64,000 bases of DNA, from the NCBI GenBank assembly GCA_001839685.1, contig MLAK01000587.1, forward strand, positions 1 to 64,000, read 5' to 3'. Shown here piece by piece: positions 1 to 8,363 of the stretch; position 1 is the first letter of the stretch; each line of letters begins with the position of its first letter. The notes beneath the pieces are model-generated. The model did not search any database, was not told where the DNA came from, and saw only the letters and a program-made list of their open reading frames with translations. Made by a program: the position numbers and the translations under genes. The DNA is from Tritrichomonas foetus (Eukaryota; Parabasalia; Tritrichomonadida; Tritrichomonadidae).

Positions 1-734
1 TGGTAGGACAAAGGTTTATGGGATGGTCCCACAAAATCTTTGGGGGACCATTTTGTAAACCTTTCATATAGGAGGTTAATCATAATTTCTGGCTTCATTT
101 CGGTCGGGATACTGATACGAGTTTCAAATTATAGATTTTACTCAATTGTACTACTTTTACATCATTTTTTATACCATTATGTTTTACTATTAGGAGATAA
201 ATACGATTGATTGGATATATATGAAAACGATTTTTTCAAATATTCATGAAAAGATTAAATTGATATATGAGTTTAAAATAAGAAGGGAAATAATGATTAT
301 TTCAACTCTGGCAGAACACATGATCAAAGATTAAATGATCAGTACACTTTCTCATTCTGAGAGTATATAAAAAGTTTCAACTCTTTCTATATCATTTATG
401 AAAAAGTCATTGTATTCTGTTATCATGAGCCAATCATTGGCGAACTTGATTTGACCTTTCCAATTTGTCAAAAAAAATAAGAAATCTATTTCTTGAATAT
501 TTCACGTGTTAAAGTGTTCATTTTGAAGGCTATAGTATTCCCTTCTGACCTTCAGTCAGGAAAATCATATTTCATACAGATTAAAAGTTCAGAGTATCTT
601 TTGGGGAAAGTGTAACTTATTCACTTCTTTTCAAAAAGTTTCTTAGCTATGACTTTTTCACATAGTTTTCGTTTATCCATTTCAATTGAATGTGTTCGTG
701 CAATTATCATTTCAATTTCTTATAGCAATCCTTG
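1..734. other. Intergenic region upstream of the Sec24 gene
   Basis: AT-rich, with stops in all frames and no supported gene. It holds an imperfect hairpin at 10-64 (listed separately). Close to the Sec24 gene it contains AAAAAGTTT at 633-641, a motif seen upstream of several other genes in the window, and a TCATTT Initiator-like word near 707. No RNA gene was recognised. Confidence 0.6.
10..64. repeat. Imperfect 21-bp inverted repeat (hairpin)
   Basis: The left arm at 10-30 and the right arm at 44-64 are reverse complements at 17 of 21 positions. The four mismatches are contiguous (TGGG on the left against CAAA in the complement of the right). The loop is 13 nt. GGTCCC/GGGACC makes the stem GC-rich against an AT-rich background. 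It could be a stem-loop in a transcript 3' end, a small element terminus or a chance fold; the window edge is too close to decide. Confidence 0.6.
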
Positions 735-2975
735 ATGTCTCGCTCCAGGCGATATGTCATTCCAGAAATGAATACAGCAGTTGTTGCTCCAACACAAACA
801 ACTCCAGATAATACTAGCTCATACACTCCGAATTTACAAGGTCAACCAGTCCAGCCAGCTTATCCAACAAATTATCAAATTCCTCAACAACAACAAATTT
901 CTGAACCTGTTTTTCCATGGGAAAATCCAGAACTTCTAAATCCGACATTCAAAAACGGATCAACACCATTTCCGCCTTATTTCCGAACAATTTCATCGAT
1001 CTTTCCAGCCACGCCCGAATGCTGTCAACAATGCAAAATTCCATTCGGTATTACAGTTAGTCCTGCTGCAGTTTCTGACGTCCCTGTAGTTGAATACTAC
1101 AAAGATTCAAGAATTCCTAGATGTTCCAATTGTTCAGGCTATATTTGCACTCAATGCCATTCTCAAACAATAAACGGTCAGCCAGCATGGACATGTGCAT
1201 TATGCGGCAAAACTAATGTTTTCAATAATTCATTCGCAAATGGATATGGTTCTTTCAACATGCAAAGCCTAATTGAATTACAAAATCCAGTATATGACAT
1301 TATTGCTTCCAGTGATTATATTCACATGCGCTCACAACAAGCTTTCACCTTTATTATTGATATGTCATTTAATTCATATTCAATTGGAATTACCCGTCAG
1401 TTTCTTGCATCATTAAAAGCTTCACTCGACTCAATTCCAGACTATTGTCGTGTGTGCATTATCGCTATGTCAAGCAATATTTCTGTTTTCGATCTTCGAA
1501 ATGCCCGAGAAATCGTTTTCCCAGATTTAAGCGATCTTTTATTAAATGTCAATCAAGAGAATTTAATGCCACCTTTATCACAATGCAAACAAGCATTAAT
1601 AGATGTTATTGATATGCTTTCAGAACAAGTTCCTCTTCCACATCAGGGACATTGCATTATGTCAGCTTTACTTGTCGCCGAAAAAGTCATGACAGGAATT
1701 GGTGGTATCATTTTGACAGTCTTTTCCAAGCTTCCTAAAGAAGGACCATACAAGTTGTATCCACGAACAGCTGAAAATGAAGCTAAACTTCTTCGTTTGC
1801 CTGAAGATGGATCAGGAAAAGTTTTTCGTGAAGGTGCATTTCGATTAAATCGTGCTTGTATTTCTGTTCATTTGTTTTGTGCATCTGATGATTTCTGTGA
1901 TTTATCGTCAATTGCTATTCCTTCTGGTCTTACCTGTGGTGAATGTCACTTTTATGGACGATTTGATGAAACTCAAAGAGCCAAGATGCACGTTGATATT
2001 TTTGCAACATTAACTAACCAATATTGTTGGGATGCTTCACTTCGTCTTCGAACATCACCTGGAATTAAACTTGTTCGTCCACACACAAATTGTACATTGA
2101 AATCTGGTGATTTAGTTTCATTTCCAGTCATTGCACGTGAAGATGCAATTGTTTTTGAACTTACTGTTGAGAAAGAAATAACTCATGCGCAAGCTTTGTT
2201 CCAACTCGCTTTAGTTCATTCAACATCTCAAGGAGAAAGAAGAATTCGTGTTTTTACATTTACTTCACCACTCTCACGTGATCCTGCAGCAGTGATCAGC
2301 TCAGTTGATGAAGCAACACTCGCTTCAATAATCGCACGCCGTACAATGACAGGAATTTTGGCAAGTGGTCCAGTTGAAGCGTTAGCTCAGCTTCGAAAGG
2401 ATTTAACACAGATGTATTCTGTAAGGAATCCTAATTTCAAGTCTTTATTGTATATCGTTCATGGATTAATGTCAAATTTGGTATTAAGACCTGTTCATCC
2501 ACTTGGCGTTGATGGAAGAATGTCAACGATTATTAAATTGCGTGCAATCAGTCTTATCGACTTACTTTTGTACTTATATCCTAGAATGTATGCCATTGAT
2601 ACCTCTAATTCCCCATTACCACTAAGTTATTCATCTTTTGGTCTTGGCTGTTGTTTTGTCTTCCACACAGTCGACAGAATTTACATTTGGGTGAATAATG
2701 GGGCAACACCAGAATATTTAATGGGTGCATTTGGTGTTAATGCAATTGAACAAGTGCCTTTAGAACTTCCAACATTAAATACACCAGAAAATCAAGCAAT
2801 TCAAGCTTTGATTCAAGACTGCTGCACACTCAGTGGCAGATACTTGCCGAATGAAGTCATGATTCAAGGTAGTCCTCGTGAGTACATAATAAATGAGATT
2901 GTAACTGATGATTCTAAGGTAAGTGGAATAACACTTACTGAATTAATGAATGAATTGAAATACGTCACTCACTAA
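735..2975 (+). CDS. SEC24: Sec24-like COPII coat cargo adaptor
   Basis: COPII inner-coat subunit that pairs with Sec23 and selects cargo at ER exit sites. The protein (746 aa) has a Q/P-rich N-terminal stretch (about 1-65), then a Sec23/Sec24 zinc finger (RCSNC and WTCALC, about 130-160), a trunk domain beginning near PVYDIIASSDYIHMRSQQAF, a beta-sandwich/helical region and a C-terminal gelsolin-like part. Animal Sec24 proteins are longer, mainly in the disordered N-terminus. The ATG at 735 is used; the codon just before it is TTG and is not needed. No intron is seen. The order zinc finger, trunk, gelsolin-like is shared with Sec23, but the finger sequence and the Q/P-rich N-terminus favour Sec24. 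Confidence 0.85.
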   Translation: MSRSRRYVIPEMNTAVVAPTQTTPDNTSSYTPNLQGQPVQPAYPTNYQIPQQQQISEPVFPWENPELLNPTFKNGSTPFPPYFRTISSIFPATPECCQQCKIPFGITVSPAAVSDVPVVEYYKDSRIPRCSNCSGYICTQCHSQTINGQPAWTCALCGKTNVFNNSFANGYGSFNMQSLIELQNPVYDIIASSDYIHMRSQQAFTFIIDMSFNSYSIGITRQFLASLKASLDSIPDYCRVCIIAMSSNISVFDLRNAREIVFPDLSDLLLNVNQENLMPPLSQCKQALIDVIDMLSEQVPLPHQGHCIMSALLVAEKVMTGIGGIILTVFSKLPKEGPYKLYPRTAENEAKLLRLPEDGSGKVFREGAFRLNRACISVHLFCASDDFCDLSSIAIPSGLTCGECHFYGRFDETQRAKMHVDIFATLTNQYCWDASLRLRTSPGIKLVRPHTNCTLKSGDLVSFPVIAREDAIVFELTVEKEITHAQALFQLALVHSTSQGERRIRVFTFTSPLSRDPAAVISSVDEATLASIIARRTMTGILASGPVEALAQLRKDLTQMYSVRNPNFKSLLYIVHGLMSNLVLRPVHPLGVDGRMSTIIKLRAISLIDLLLYLYPRMYAIDTSNSPLPLSYSSFGLGCCFVFHTVDRIYIWVNNGATPEYLMGAFGVNAIEQVPLELPTLNTPENQAIQALIQDCCTLSGRYLPNEVMIQGSPREYIINEIVTDDSKVSGITLTELMNELKYVTH

Positions 2976-3045
2976 TTGTGTATTTTATAAATATTTGATA
3001 ATATAAATCATTATTAATATTTGTTTTTCTTCCGTCAAATTTATG

Positions 3046-3068
3046 AAAAAGTTTTATGAAAACTTTTT
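3046..3068. promoter_or_regulatory. Perfect 10-bp inverted repeat upstream of a kinase gene
   Basis: AAAAAGTTTT, a 3-nt loop ATG, then AAAACTTTTT: a perfect inverted repeat between the Sec24 stop and the kinase ATG, ending 28 nt before the latter. Its half-site AAAAAGTTT recurs upstream of other genes here. It may be a promoter element for the kinase, or a hairpin at the Sec24 transcript end. Function is inferred. Confidence 0.4.
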
Positions 3069-3096
3069 AGATGCATAGTTGGTCGACCATTATCTC

Positions 3097-4023
3097 ATGG
3101 ACGAATTAATTGCTCATCTTGGTGGTCTTGTGAAAAAAATTGAAGACTACGAGATTGTTGAAAAGCTAAGAGCAGGTGGTTTTGCCACAGTTTTTATCGC
3201 AAAAAAAAAAAATACTGGAGAAATATATGCAGCGAAAGATATCAACGCAAAAGGAAAGAAAATGGCCGACGATCAAATGATTTTACGAGAAATAGAAATC
3301 TTTGCAAAAATAAAAGGACCAGGAATTCTTCCATTTCATGGAATTTCTTTGACTAATTTTGAAGGGGAGCCATATCCAACAATATTTACCAAATATATGA
3401 AGAACGGATCACTAGGTGAAATGCTTCGCCAAGAAAAATTACGGAAAGCGCCAACAGAATGGAATAATACCAAAAAAATGATCAACATTTACGGAATTTG
3501 TGTTGCAATGGCTTTTATTCACAAAAATAATGTAATTCACAGAGATTTGAAACCAGACAACATTTTATTAGATGAAAATTGTTATCCATTTTTATCTGAC
3601 TTTGGAATGTCGAAGCTTGTTGATTCAACATCGAATGTTAAAACGATGAATGGCGGTACTCCTGCTTTTATGGCACCTGAGATTTACACAAATAGTCCAT
3701 ATAACTCAAAAGTTGATGTTTATGCGTTTGGAATGCTTTTATATCAAACAATCTGTGCGAAAGAACCTTTTGCTGAATTCAAAAAGAATACTTTTATGAT
3801 TTGGCATAAAATATTGAGTGACCAACGTCCACCACTCACGGATGCATTTCCTGAATCCTTCAAAGAGCTCATCAAGAAGTGTTGGGCAGGCGATATGAAT
3901 GCCCGGCCTTCTTTCGAAGAAATTGTAAAGCTTTTGGACACTGGATCAGTGATGTTGCCTGATGTTAATATTGAAGAATTCGAAGAATACAAAAAATTAG
4001 TTTTGCAAACTTCAAATGAATGA
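3097..4023 (+). CDS. Protein kinase, TKL-like
   Basis: A compact protein kinase (308 aa) that is almost all catalytic domain. Visible elements: glycine loop LRAGGFATVF (about 24-33), ATP-anchoring lysine in YAAKD (K47), C-helix Glu in LREIEI, catalytic loop HRDLKPDN (148-155), DFG (168-170), an APE motif in MAPE, and the C-lobe signature RPSFEEI. All key catalytic residues are present, so it should be active. The CWAGDMNARPSF ending resembles the tyrosine-kinase-like kinases that are expanded in trichomonads. The first in-frame ATG is 3097; the upstream TTG codon is not a credible start. The substrate is unknown. The decayed kinase near 53-54 kb has the same layout. Confidence 0.88.
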   Translation: MDELIAHLGGLVKKIEDYEIVEKLRAGGFATVFIAKKKNTGEIYAAKDINAKGKKMADDQMILREIEIFAKIKGPGILPFHGISLTNFEGEPYPTIFTKYMKNGSLGEMLRQEKLRKAPTEWNNTKKMINIYGICVAMAFIHKNNVIHRDLKPDNILLDENCYPFLSDFGMSKLVDSTSNVKTMNGGTPAFMAPEIYTNSPYNSKVDVYAFGMLLYQTICAKEPFAEFKKNTFMIWHKILSDQRPPLTDAFPESFKELIKKCWAGDMNARPSFEEIVKLLDTGSVMLPDVNIEEFEEYKKLVLQTSNE

Positions 4024-4431
4024 AAAAGTCATCTAAAAACATGATCAAAAATACTACAAATTGTTTTCATTCTGAAAAAATTGATGAATTTTACATTAAT
4101 TCACATTTTGGAATCAGTCGACTTCAAAATGTCAGATTCAATCAAAGCAAACAAAAAAAATTGGATTTCGCAATGAAACAACGACATGCAAAAAGCCGGT
4201 TTACATCAAAACCATTACATTTTAATCATCAAGGTTTGAACGTCAACAGTTAAATTCTTGAATTGATTCAAATGAAATATCTTTGTCTGGCTTAAATAAT
4301 TCGAAAGACATGTTTGCTCGAATTATAATGTTAATAAACAATTTTGAAAATCCTGTTTAAATTCTTGGTGTTTCTCAAATTATTTTAAACTTAAAACTAT
4401 GTTATTGATATTATTTTATTTGGAGAGTTCA

Positions 4432-4805
4432 TTACTTTGGAGAATTCATTACTTTGGAGAATTCATTACTTTGGAAAATTCATTACTTTGGAGAGCTCAT
4501 TATTTTAGAGAATTCATTACTTTGGAGAATTCATTACTTTGGAGAATTCATTACTTTGGAGAATTCATTATTTTGGGGAATTCATTATTTTGGAGAGTTC
4601 ATTATTTTGGAGAGTTCATTATTTTGGAGAATTCATTACTTTGGAGAATTCATTACTTTGGAGAATTCATTACTTTGGAGAATTCATTATTTTGGGGAAT
4701 TCATTATTTTGGAGAGTTCATTATTTTGGAGAGTTCATTATTTTGGAGAATTCATTATTTTGGAGAATTCATTATTTTGAAGAATTGATTACTTTGGAGA
4801 ATTGA
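4432..4805. repeat. 17-bp tandem repeat, about 22 copies
   Basis: Twenty-two contiguous copies of a 17-bp unit, consensus TTACTTTGGAGAATTCA, with C/T and A/G variants at fixed positions. A block of seven variant units (4517-4635) is repeated exactly as the next seven (4636-4754), so the array grew by a 119-bp duplication. Because 17 is not a multiple of 3 and the unit carries no stop on the + strand, all three forward frames stay open and show the same 17-residue period. I regard those ORFs as a by-product. The array lies between the 3' ends of two convergent genes. Confidence 0.95.
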
Positions 4806-4842
4806 TTTTTTGAGATACCAATAAAGGAAAAAAGTGATTTTT

Positions 4843-5286
4843 TTAGGTTGGGTTATTTGCTTCTTGTGCCGCATATTTAAATGGTTCTTTATCTTTTTGT
4901 GACATCATGCACCAAACGTTAGAAATGATAACAGCACGTTGAGAAAAAGTGATATCTTTGTCAATTTCAATTAATTTTTTGTGCATTAAATTTACAAATA
5001 ATGAATATGAACTCACTGGTCCATTTCTGTTGATCAATTTCAATGGAATTTTAATTCCAGATCTAGGCCGTTTCCGTTGGCGAGGGCGATTGTTTCTGAT
5101 ATTTTCTGTGGAAATTGGATTTTTGCGAAGCTGCGACACGATTAAATCGACGGTTTCAGGATTTATATTTTCCATTTGAGAAAGTTTTAAAGACACAAAT
5201 TCGATAATCTTGGGATTTCTAACACCAATTGCGTCAATGATTCGAGCAACTTCAGGTGTCATTTGGATAGGGGTTTGTTCTGCCAT
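4843..5286 (-). CDS. HMG-box-like DNA-binding protein
   Basis: A 147-aa protein. Residues about 90-145 fit an HMG box: a Pro-Val start, SSYSLFVN as helix 1, a basic/hydrophobic middle, then NVWCMMSQKDKEPF, which matches the usual W..MS...K.PY pattern at the end of helix 2. It is preceded by a basic linker rich in Arg/Lys (NRPRQRKRPRSG) that could be an NLS or a minor-groove tail. HMG-box proteins bend DNA and act in chromatin or transcription. Start is ATG at 5286; an immediately preceding GTG is ignored. A conserved upstream motif lies 15-34 bp before the ATG. The match is by pattern only; the box is divergent. Confidence 0.6.
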   Translation of the reverse strand: MAEQTPIQMTPEVARIIDAIGVRNPKIIEFVSLKLSQMENINPETVDLIVSQLRKNPISTENIRNNRPRQRKRPRSGIKIPLKLINRNGPVSSYSLFVNLMHKKLIEIDKDITFSQRAVIISNVWCMMSQKDKEPFKYAAQEANNPT

Positions 5287-5300
5287 CACAAAAAAATCAT

Positions 5301-5320
5301 GAAATGTTATATGAAAAATG
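5301..5320 (-). promoter_or_regulatory. Candidate promoter motif TTTTTCATATAACATTTC
   Basis: Read on the minus strand this site is TTTTTCATATAACATTTC, 15-34 bp before the HMG-box ATG. Nearly identical copies sit at similar distances before the Pam16 and DNAAF4-like genes. Position and conservation suggest a core promoter or activator site; no factor is assigned. Confidence 0.5.
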
Positions 5321-5426
5321 ATTCATCAAGAATTTTTTTTGCTTTTTCGATGAAATTTTAAAAATACTAATTTCAATCTGATTGTTTATTTAAAATACAA
5401 AAAAATAGTTTAAAAGATAAAAATGA

Positions 5427-6401
5427 CTACCTTCTCTTTTTTCGATCCCGATAAAGAGAGAGTCCAAAAGTTCCAATCACAATTGCTGATGTTAATCCAA
5501 CGATCAACAAATTCTTCAATACTGCATTCTCTTTCAATTCAATTGGAATCTTCGGATCAATCGAATGAGCGATTTGTTCATATTCAATTGCTTTCGCATA
5601 GTCTTTTTGAATGCCTTTGCCTTTAGCAACATGTTGTGATAATAATTTTAATGCTTCTGGATTATTCTGTTCAATAGCCATTGGCAAAAGGTAATTTACA
5701 GCTTGTGTTGCATCTTCGTTAGTTCCATTTTTATTAAAAATTGGGGAAATCATTTTTACAAGTTTGATTTTCACTTCTGAACCTGTTTCTGCAGATTCTT
5801 CAAGAACATGCCTTGCTTCAAGCTGGTTTTCTTGTGTTAGAAGTGCATCTGACAGACATATTGTCACTTTTGGTGACCTTCGATTTAATGGAATAGATTT
5901 CAAAATTCTGATAGCCTCATCCACATCTTTTGGAACGTCATATGGATTTGTATCCGACAAAAGTATATCAGCAACACAAAGCTGTGCTGGCAGATAGCCA
6001 CAATCTGAAGCTTCTTTGAAATAATTAAATGCAGATTCTTCATCAAACGTAGATATTTTATAATAGCCAATCATGAATAAAGATTTAGGATCTATTCCAC
6101 GGGATGATGAACTGATAATAAATAAAGGCCAATATTCGTTCATTTCTTTATGCAATATGATTTTTACATTTCCTTTTACATTTTTGACTTCGTGTCGATA
6201 TGATTTAGCGTACATAGTTCCACAGACAGCAGGCGGGAAGCCCTTCATGCCGGCAATAATGGACGAATCGGAATGATCAATATTGATATCAACGAGATTG
6301 GGATCAATTGCAGGAAATGTAATTGTTATCGATTTGTCTGTTTGTGTAAAATTGTATTGATCTTTATATTCGTTAAGACCAAGTATCTGTTCTAAATCCA
6401 T
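5427..6401 (-). CDS. CS/p23-like and Sel1-repeat protein, tail-anchored
   Basis: A 324-aa protein. The N-terminal 100 residues (KSITITFPAIDPNLVDINID ... NEYWPLFI) have the beta-strand pattern of a CS (p23/Sgt1) domain, with the WPL motif typical of the fold. Then come Sel1-like helical repeats (SLFMIGYYKISTFDEESAFN, DVDEAIRILKSI, AKGKGIQKDYAKAIEYEQIA). A single hydrophobic segment near the C-terminus (LLIVGLTSAIVIGTFGLSLY) is followed by the basic tail RDRKKRR, which suggests a tail-anchored protein facing the cytosol on ER or hydrogenosome. CS plus helical repeats is a co-chaperone-like layout. ATG at 6401 is the first in-frame ATG; the 18 residues further upstream start only at a TTG. Stop is TAG. 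It is divergent from another Sel1-type gene. Confidence 0.65.
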   Translation of the reverse strand: MDLEQILGLNEYKDQYNFTQTDKSITITFPAIDPNLVDINIDHSDSSIIAGMKGFPPAVCGTMYAKSYRHEVKNVKGNVKIILHKEMNEYWPLFIISSSSRGIDPKSLFMIGYYKISTFDEESAFNYFKEASDCGYLPAQLCVADILLSDTNPYDVPKDVDEAIRILKSIPLNRRSPKVTICLSDALLTQENQLEARHVLEESAETGSEVKIKLVKMISPIFNKNGTNEDATQAVNYLLPMAIEQNNPEALKLLSQHVAKGKGIQKDYAKAIEYEQIAHSIDPKIPIELKENAVLKNLLIVGLTSAIVIGTFGLSLYRDRKKRR

Positions 6402-6502
6402 ATCAAAAATGATGGAGTTTACTTTTTTGTTTTTTATATCACATTTCCGGTCCAATTTTGAATTTTTTCTTTGGCATATTTGTGCTAAATGTCATTATTT
6501 TT

Positions 6503-6559
6503 TACCGTGAATGTTTGAGGTCAAATAATAAGTCAAATTAACGAAAAGTGTTCACGGTA
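6503..6559. promoter_or_regulatory. Inverted 9-bp motif pair in a divergent promoter
   Basis: TACCGTGAA at 6503-6511 and its exact complement TTCACGGTA at 6551-6559, 39 nt apart, occupy the 190-bp spacer between two divergent Sel1-family genes. One arm faces each gene. A symmetric arrangement like this suggests a shared regulator controlling both. The motif is relatively GC-rich for the spacer. Function is inferred from position only. Confidence 0.45.
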
Positions 6560-6591
6560 TAACTCGTTGCACTTTATTTCACAAAAACATA

Positions 6592-8046
6592 ATGTCAAAT
6601 CCTGCTACAAATCAACAAAAAGATACAAAAAAATCAACAAATGAAAAAGAGCAGGAGGATGAGTATATGAAAAAATTATGCGAGAAAACTTTGAAAATGA
6701 TTGAAGAGAAATATGTCAACAAATATATTTTTCATGAAGAAGTTTTAAAGCGGTATCGAGAATGTGTTCAAAAATATTTCCCAAAAATAGAAGCAACAAT
6801 TAATCCTGTTATTCTCGATTATATTCATAATTGTGAAGCTGTTGATATTTCTGAAAAAAGAGATTTGGATCCTTCAATTGAAGATATATATTCAGAAGTA
6901 GACTATCTCTGCAGCAAATTAAATATAGAAAATATTTTTTCAACCCATGATGATGAGAAAATTGATAATAGTCAAATTCCAGAAATTATCAATACCTTGG
7001 ATCCTTTTAAAATAAGTCCTACTAAATTACATGCCATTGGTGAATTTTATTTGACGACAGATTTTTCAAATGCATTGGATTACTTTTTCTTGGAAATGTT
7101 AAAAAGGCAACAAAGAGAATCATTTGATATTTTAGATGCTCTTAATAATTTAACAGATAATGATTGGAAAGATACAAATATAGCAAACAAAGGATTTTTA
7201 TATACATTATGTATGTTTGATGAGAAAATGCACAAAGTTTCTAAAGTGAAAAAAATTATTGAAAAAGCTGCACTATTTGGTAGTGTTAAAATTGCTAAAT
7301 ATTATTTTGCTAAAATAGACAAATACAATTCATCTTCTAATTTGCGACTTCTTGAGGCTGCACAAAATCCGAATTCTGTAACTGAAGCTAAATACCTCAT
7401 TGGTCGTCGTGTTTATAAAAGAGAATGGATCGATCAATCTAAAAATCTGCCACAACCTGAAGTGTACTTCATTGCAGCTGCTGAAGAAAATCATGTAAAA
7501 GCAATGTGCTTCCTTGCTGAATTGATAAAAGAGAGAAACCCAGAAGAAGCCAAAAGATGGCTCACTAAATCAGCCGATCATGACTATCCTGACGCTTGTT
7601 ATCAAATTGGTTTGATTTATGCAGAAGGGCTATATTCAACTCCACCAGATTGGGAAGTAGTTAAGAAATATTGGGGTAAAAAGTGCACTGATAAATGTTT
7701 TCAAAGGAAAGATGCAACAGGGACAAAATATATTGATGTTTTTAATAAAGAATTAAATCCTTTGTTCATAAAATTTAAAGCTGATCGAGGTTTACAAGAA
7801 GCTTGTAAACTTTATGCAAAATTAATGGAAAAGAGCGGAGATTTGGCAATGGCTGCACTTTATTATAAGGAAATAGATAGTCCAGAAGAACAATTAAAAT
7901 ACGCAAGAATGCTTTTGTATGGAATTGGAATAGACCAAAACCGAAAAATGGCAAAAGAAATTTTACAAAAAATTGCTGGGAAAAAAGACCTTCTGAGTGA
8001 TGAAAATAAGAACCTATACAATACTCTCGTGAAAAGTTATGAATAA
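6592..8046 (+). CDS. Sel1-repeat protein
   Basis: A 484-aa soluble, mostly helical protein. Sel1-type (SLR) helix pairs are visible at about 294-350 (YFIAAAEENHVKAMCFLAEL, EEAKRWLTKSADHDYPDACY, QIGLIYAEG) and again at the C-terminus (AALYYKEI, QLKYARMLLYGIGIDQN, KMAKEILQKIA). The N-terminal 290 residues are charged and helical with no motif I recognise. Sel1 repeats act as protein-interaction scaffolds, for example in ERAD and signalling. No TM segment or signal peptide is seen. ATG at 6592 is preceded by TTCACAAAAACATA, an Initiator-like context. It shares its 5' spacer with the CS/Sel1 gene, which suggests related roles. Confidence 0.7.
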   Translation: MSNPATNQQKDTKKSTNEKEQEDEYMKKLCEKTLKMIEEKYVNKYIFHEEVLKRYRECVQKYFPKIEATINPVILDYIHNCEAVDISEKRDLDPSIEDIYSEVDYLCSKLNIENIFSTHDDEKIDNSQIPEIINTLDPFKISPTKLHAIGEFYLTTDFSNALDYFFLEMLKRQQRESFDILDALNNLTDNDWKDTNIANKGFLYTLCMFDEKMHKVSKVKKIIEKAALFGSVKIAKYYFAKIDKYNSSSNLRLLEAAQNPNSVTEAKYLIGRRVYKREWIDQSKNLPQPEVYFIAAAEENHVKAMCFLAELIKERNPEEAKRWLTKSADHDYPDACYQIGLIYAEGLYSTPPDWEVVKKYWGKKCTDKCFQRKDATGTKYIDVFNKELNPLFIKFKADRGLQEACKLYAKLMEKSGDLAMAALYYKEIDSPEEQLKYARMLLYGIGIDQNRKMAKEILQKIAGKKDLLSDENKNLYNTLVKSYE

Positions 8047-8159
8047 GATCAGATTTGTGTAAACTAATTTTGACACATCTCAATTTCTCAAAAATATATT
8101 TCATTCTATGTATTCTGAGTAATTTACCCCATACACTCGAGTCTCTAAATATTATTATA

Positions 8160-8161
8160 TA
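8160..8161. repeat. TA target-site duplication, left
   Basis: The TA immediately outside the left terminal repeat. The matching TA is at 9427-9428. Mariner elements insert at TA and duplicate it. Confidence 0.75.
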
Positions 8162-8189
8162 TAGGGTGTCCGGAGGCGTGATGTCACTA
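8162..8189 (+). repeat. Mariner left terminal inverted repeat, 28 bp
   Basis: Begins TAGGGTGTCCGG and ends GTGATGTCACTA. It matches the complement of 9399-9426 at all but the four central bases AGGC. Confidence 0.93.
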
Positions 8190-8363
8190 CCCACATTAGA
8201 AGTGAAATCAATACATTATATTTATAAATAATAAACTATGCAATGTTAACATAAAAATTTTGAAAACAATTTTTTTTTCTCTTGACTGAAAATAGAGATA
8301 AAGAATCTTTTTCATAAAAAAAAGAATAATTTATAAACGTACACGATGCACGTTTATTAAAAA

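Noticed and set aside
4020..4253. 77-codon ORF overlapping the kinase stop (ATGA)
   Set aside because: No domain and biased composition; translational coupling of this sort is not expected in a eukaryote.
4399..4805. Three overlapping open frames over the 17-bp array
   Set aside because: All three share one 17-residue period because the unit has no stop; this follows from the repeat and gives no evidence of a protein.
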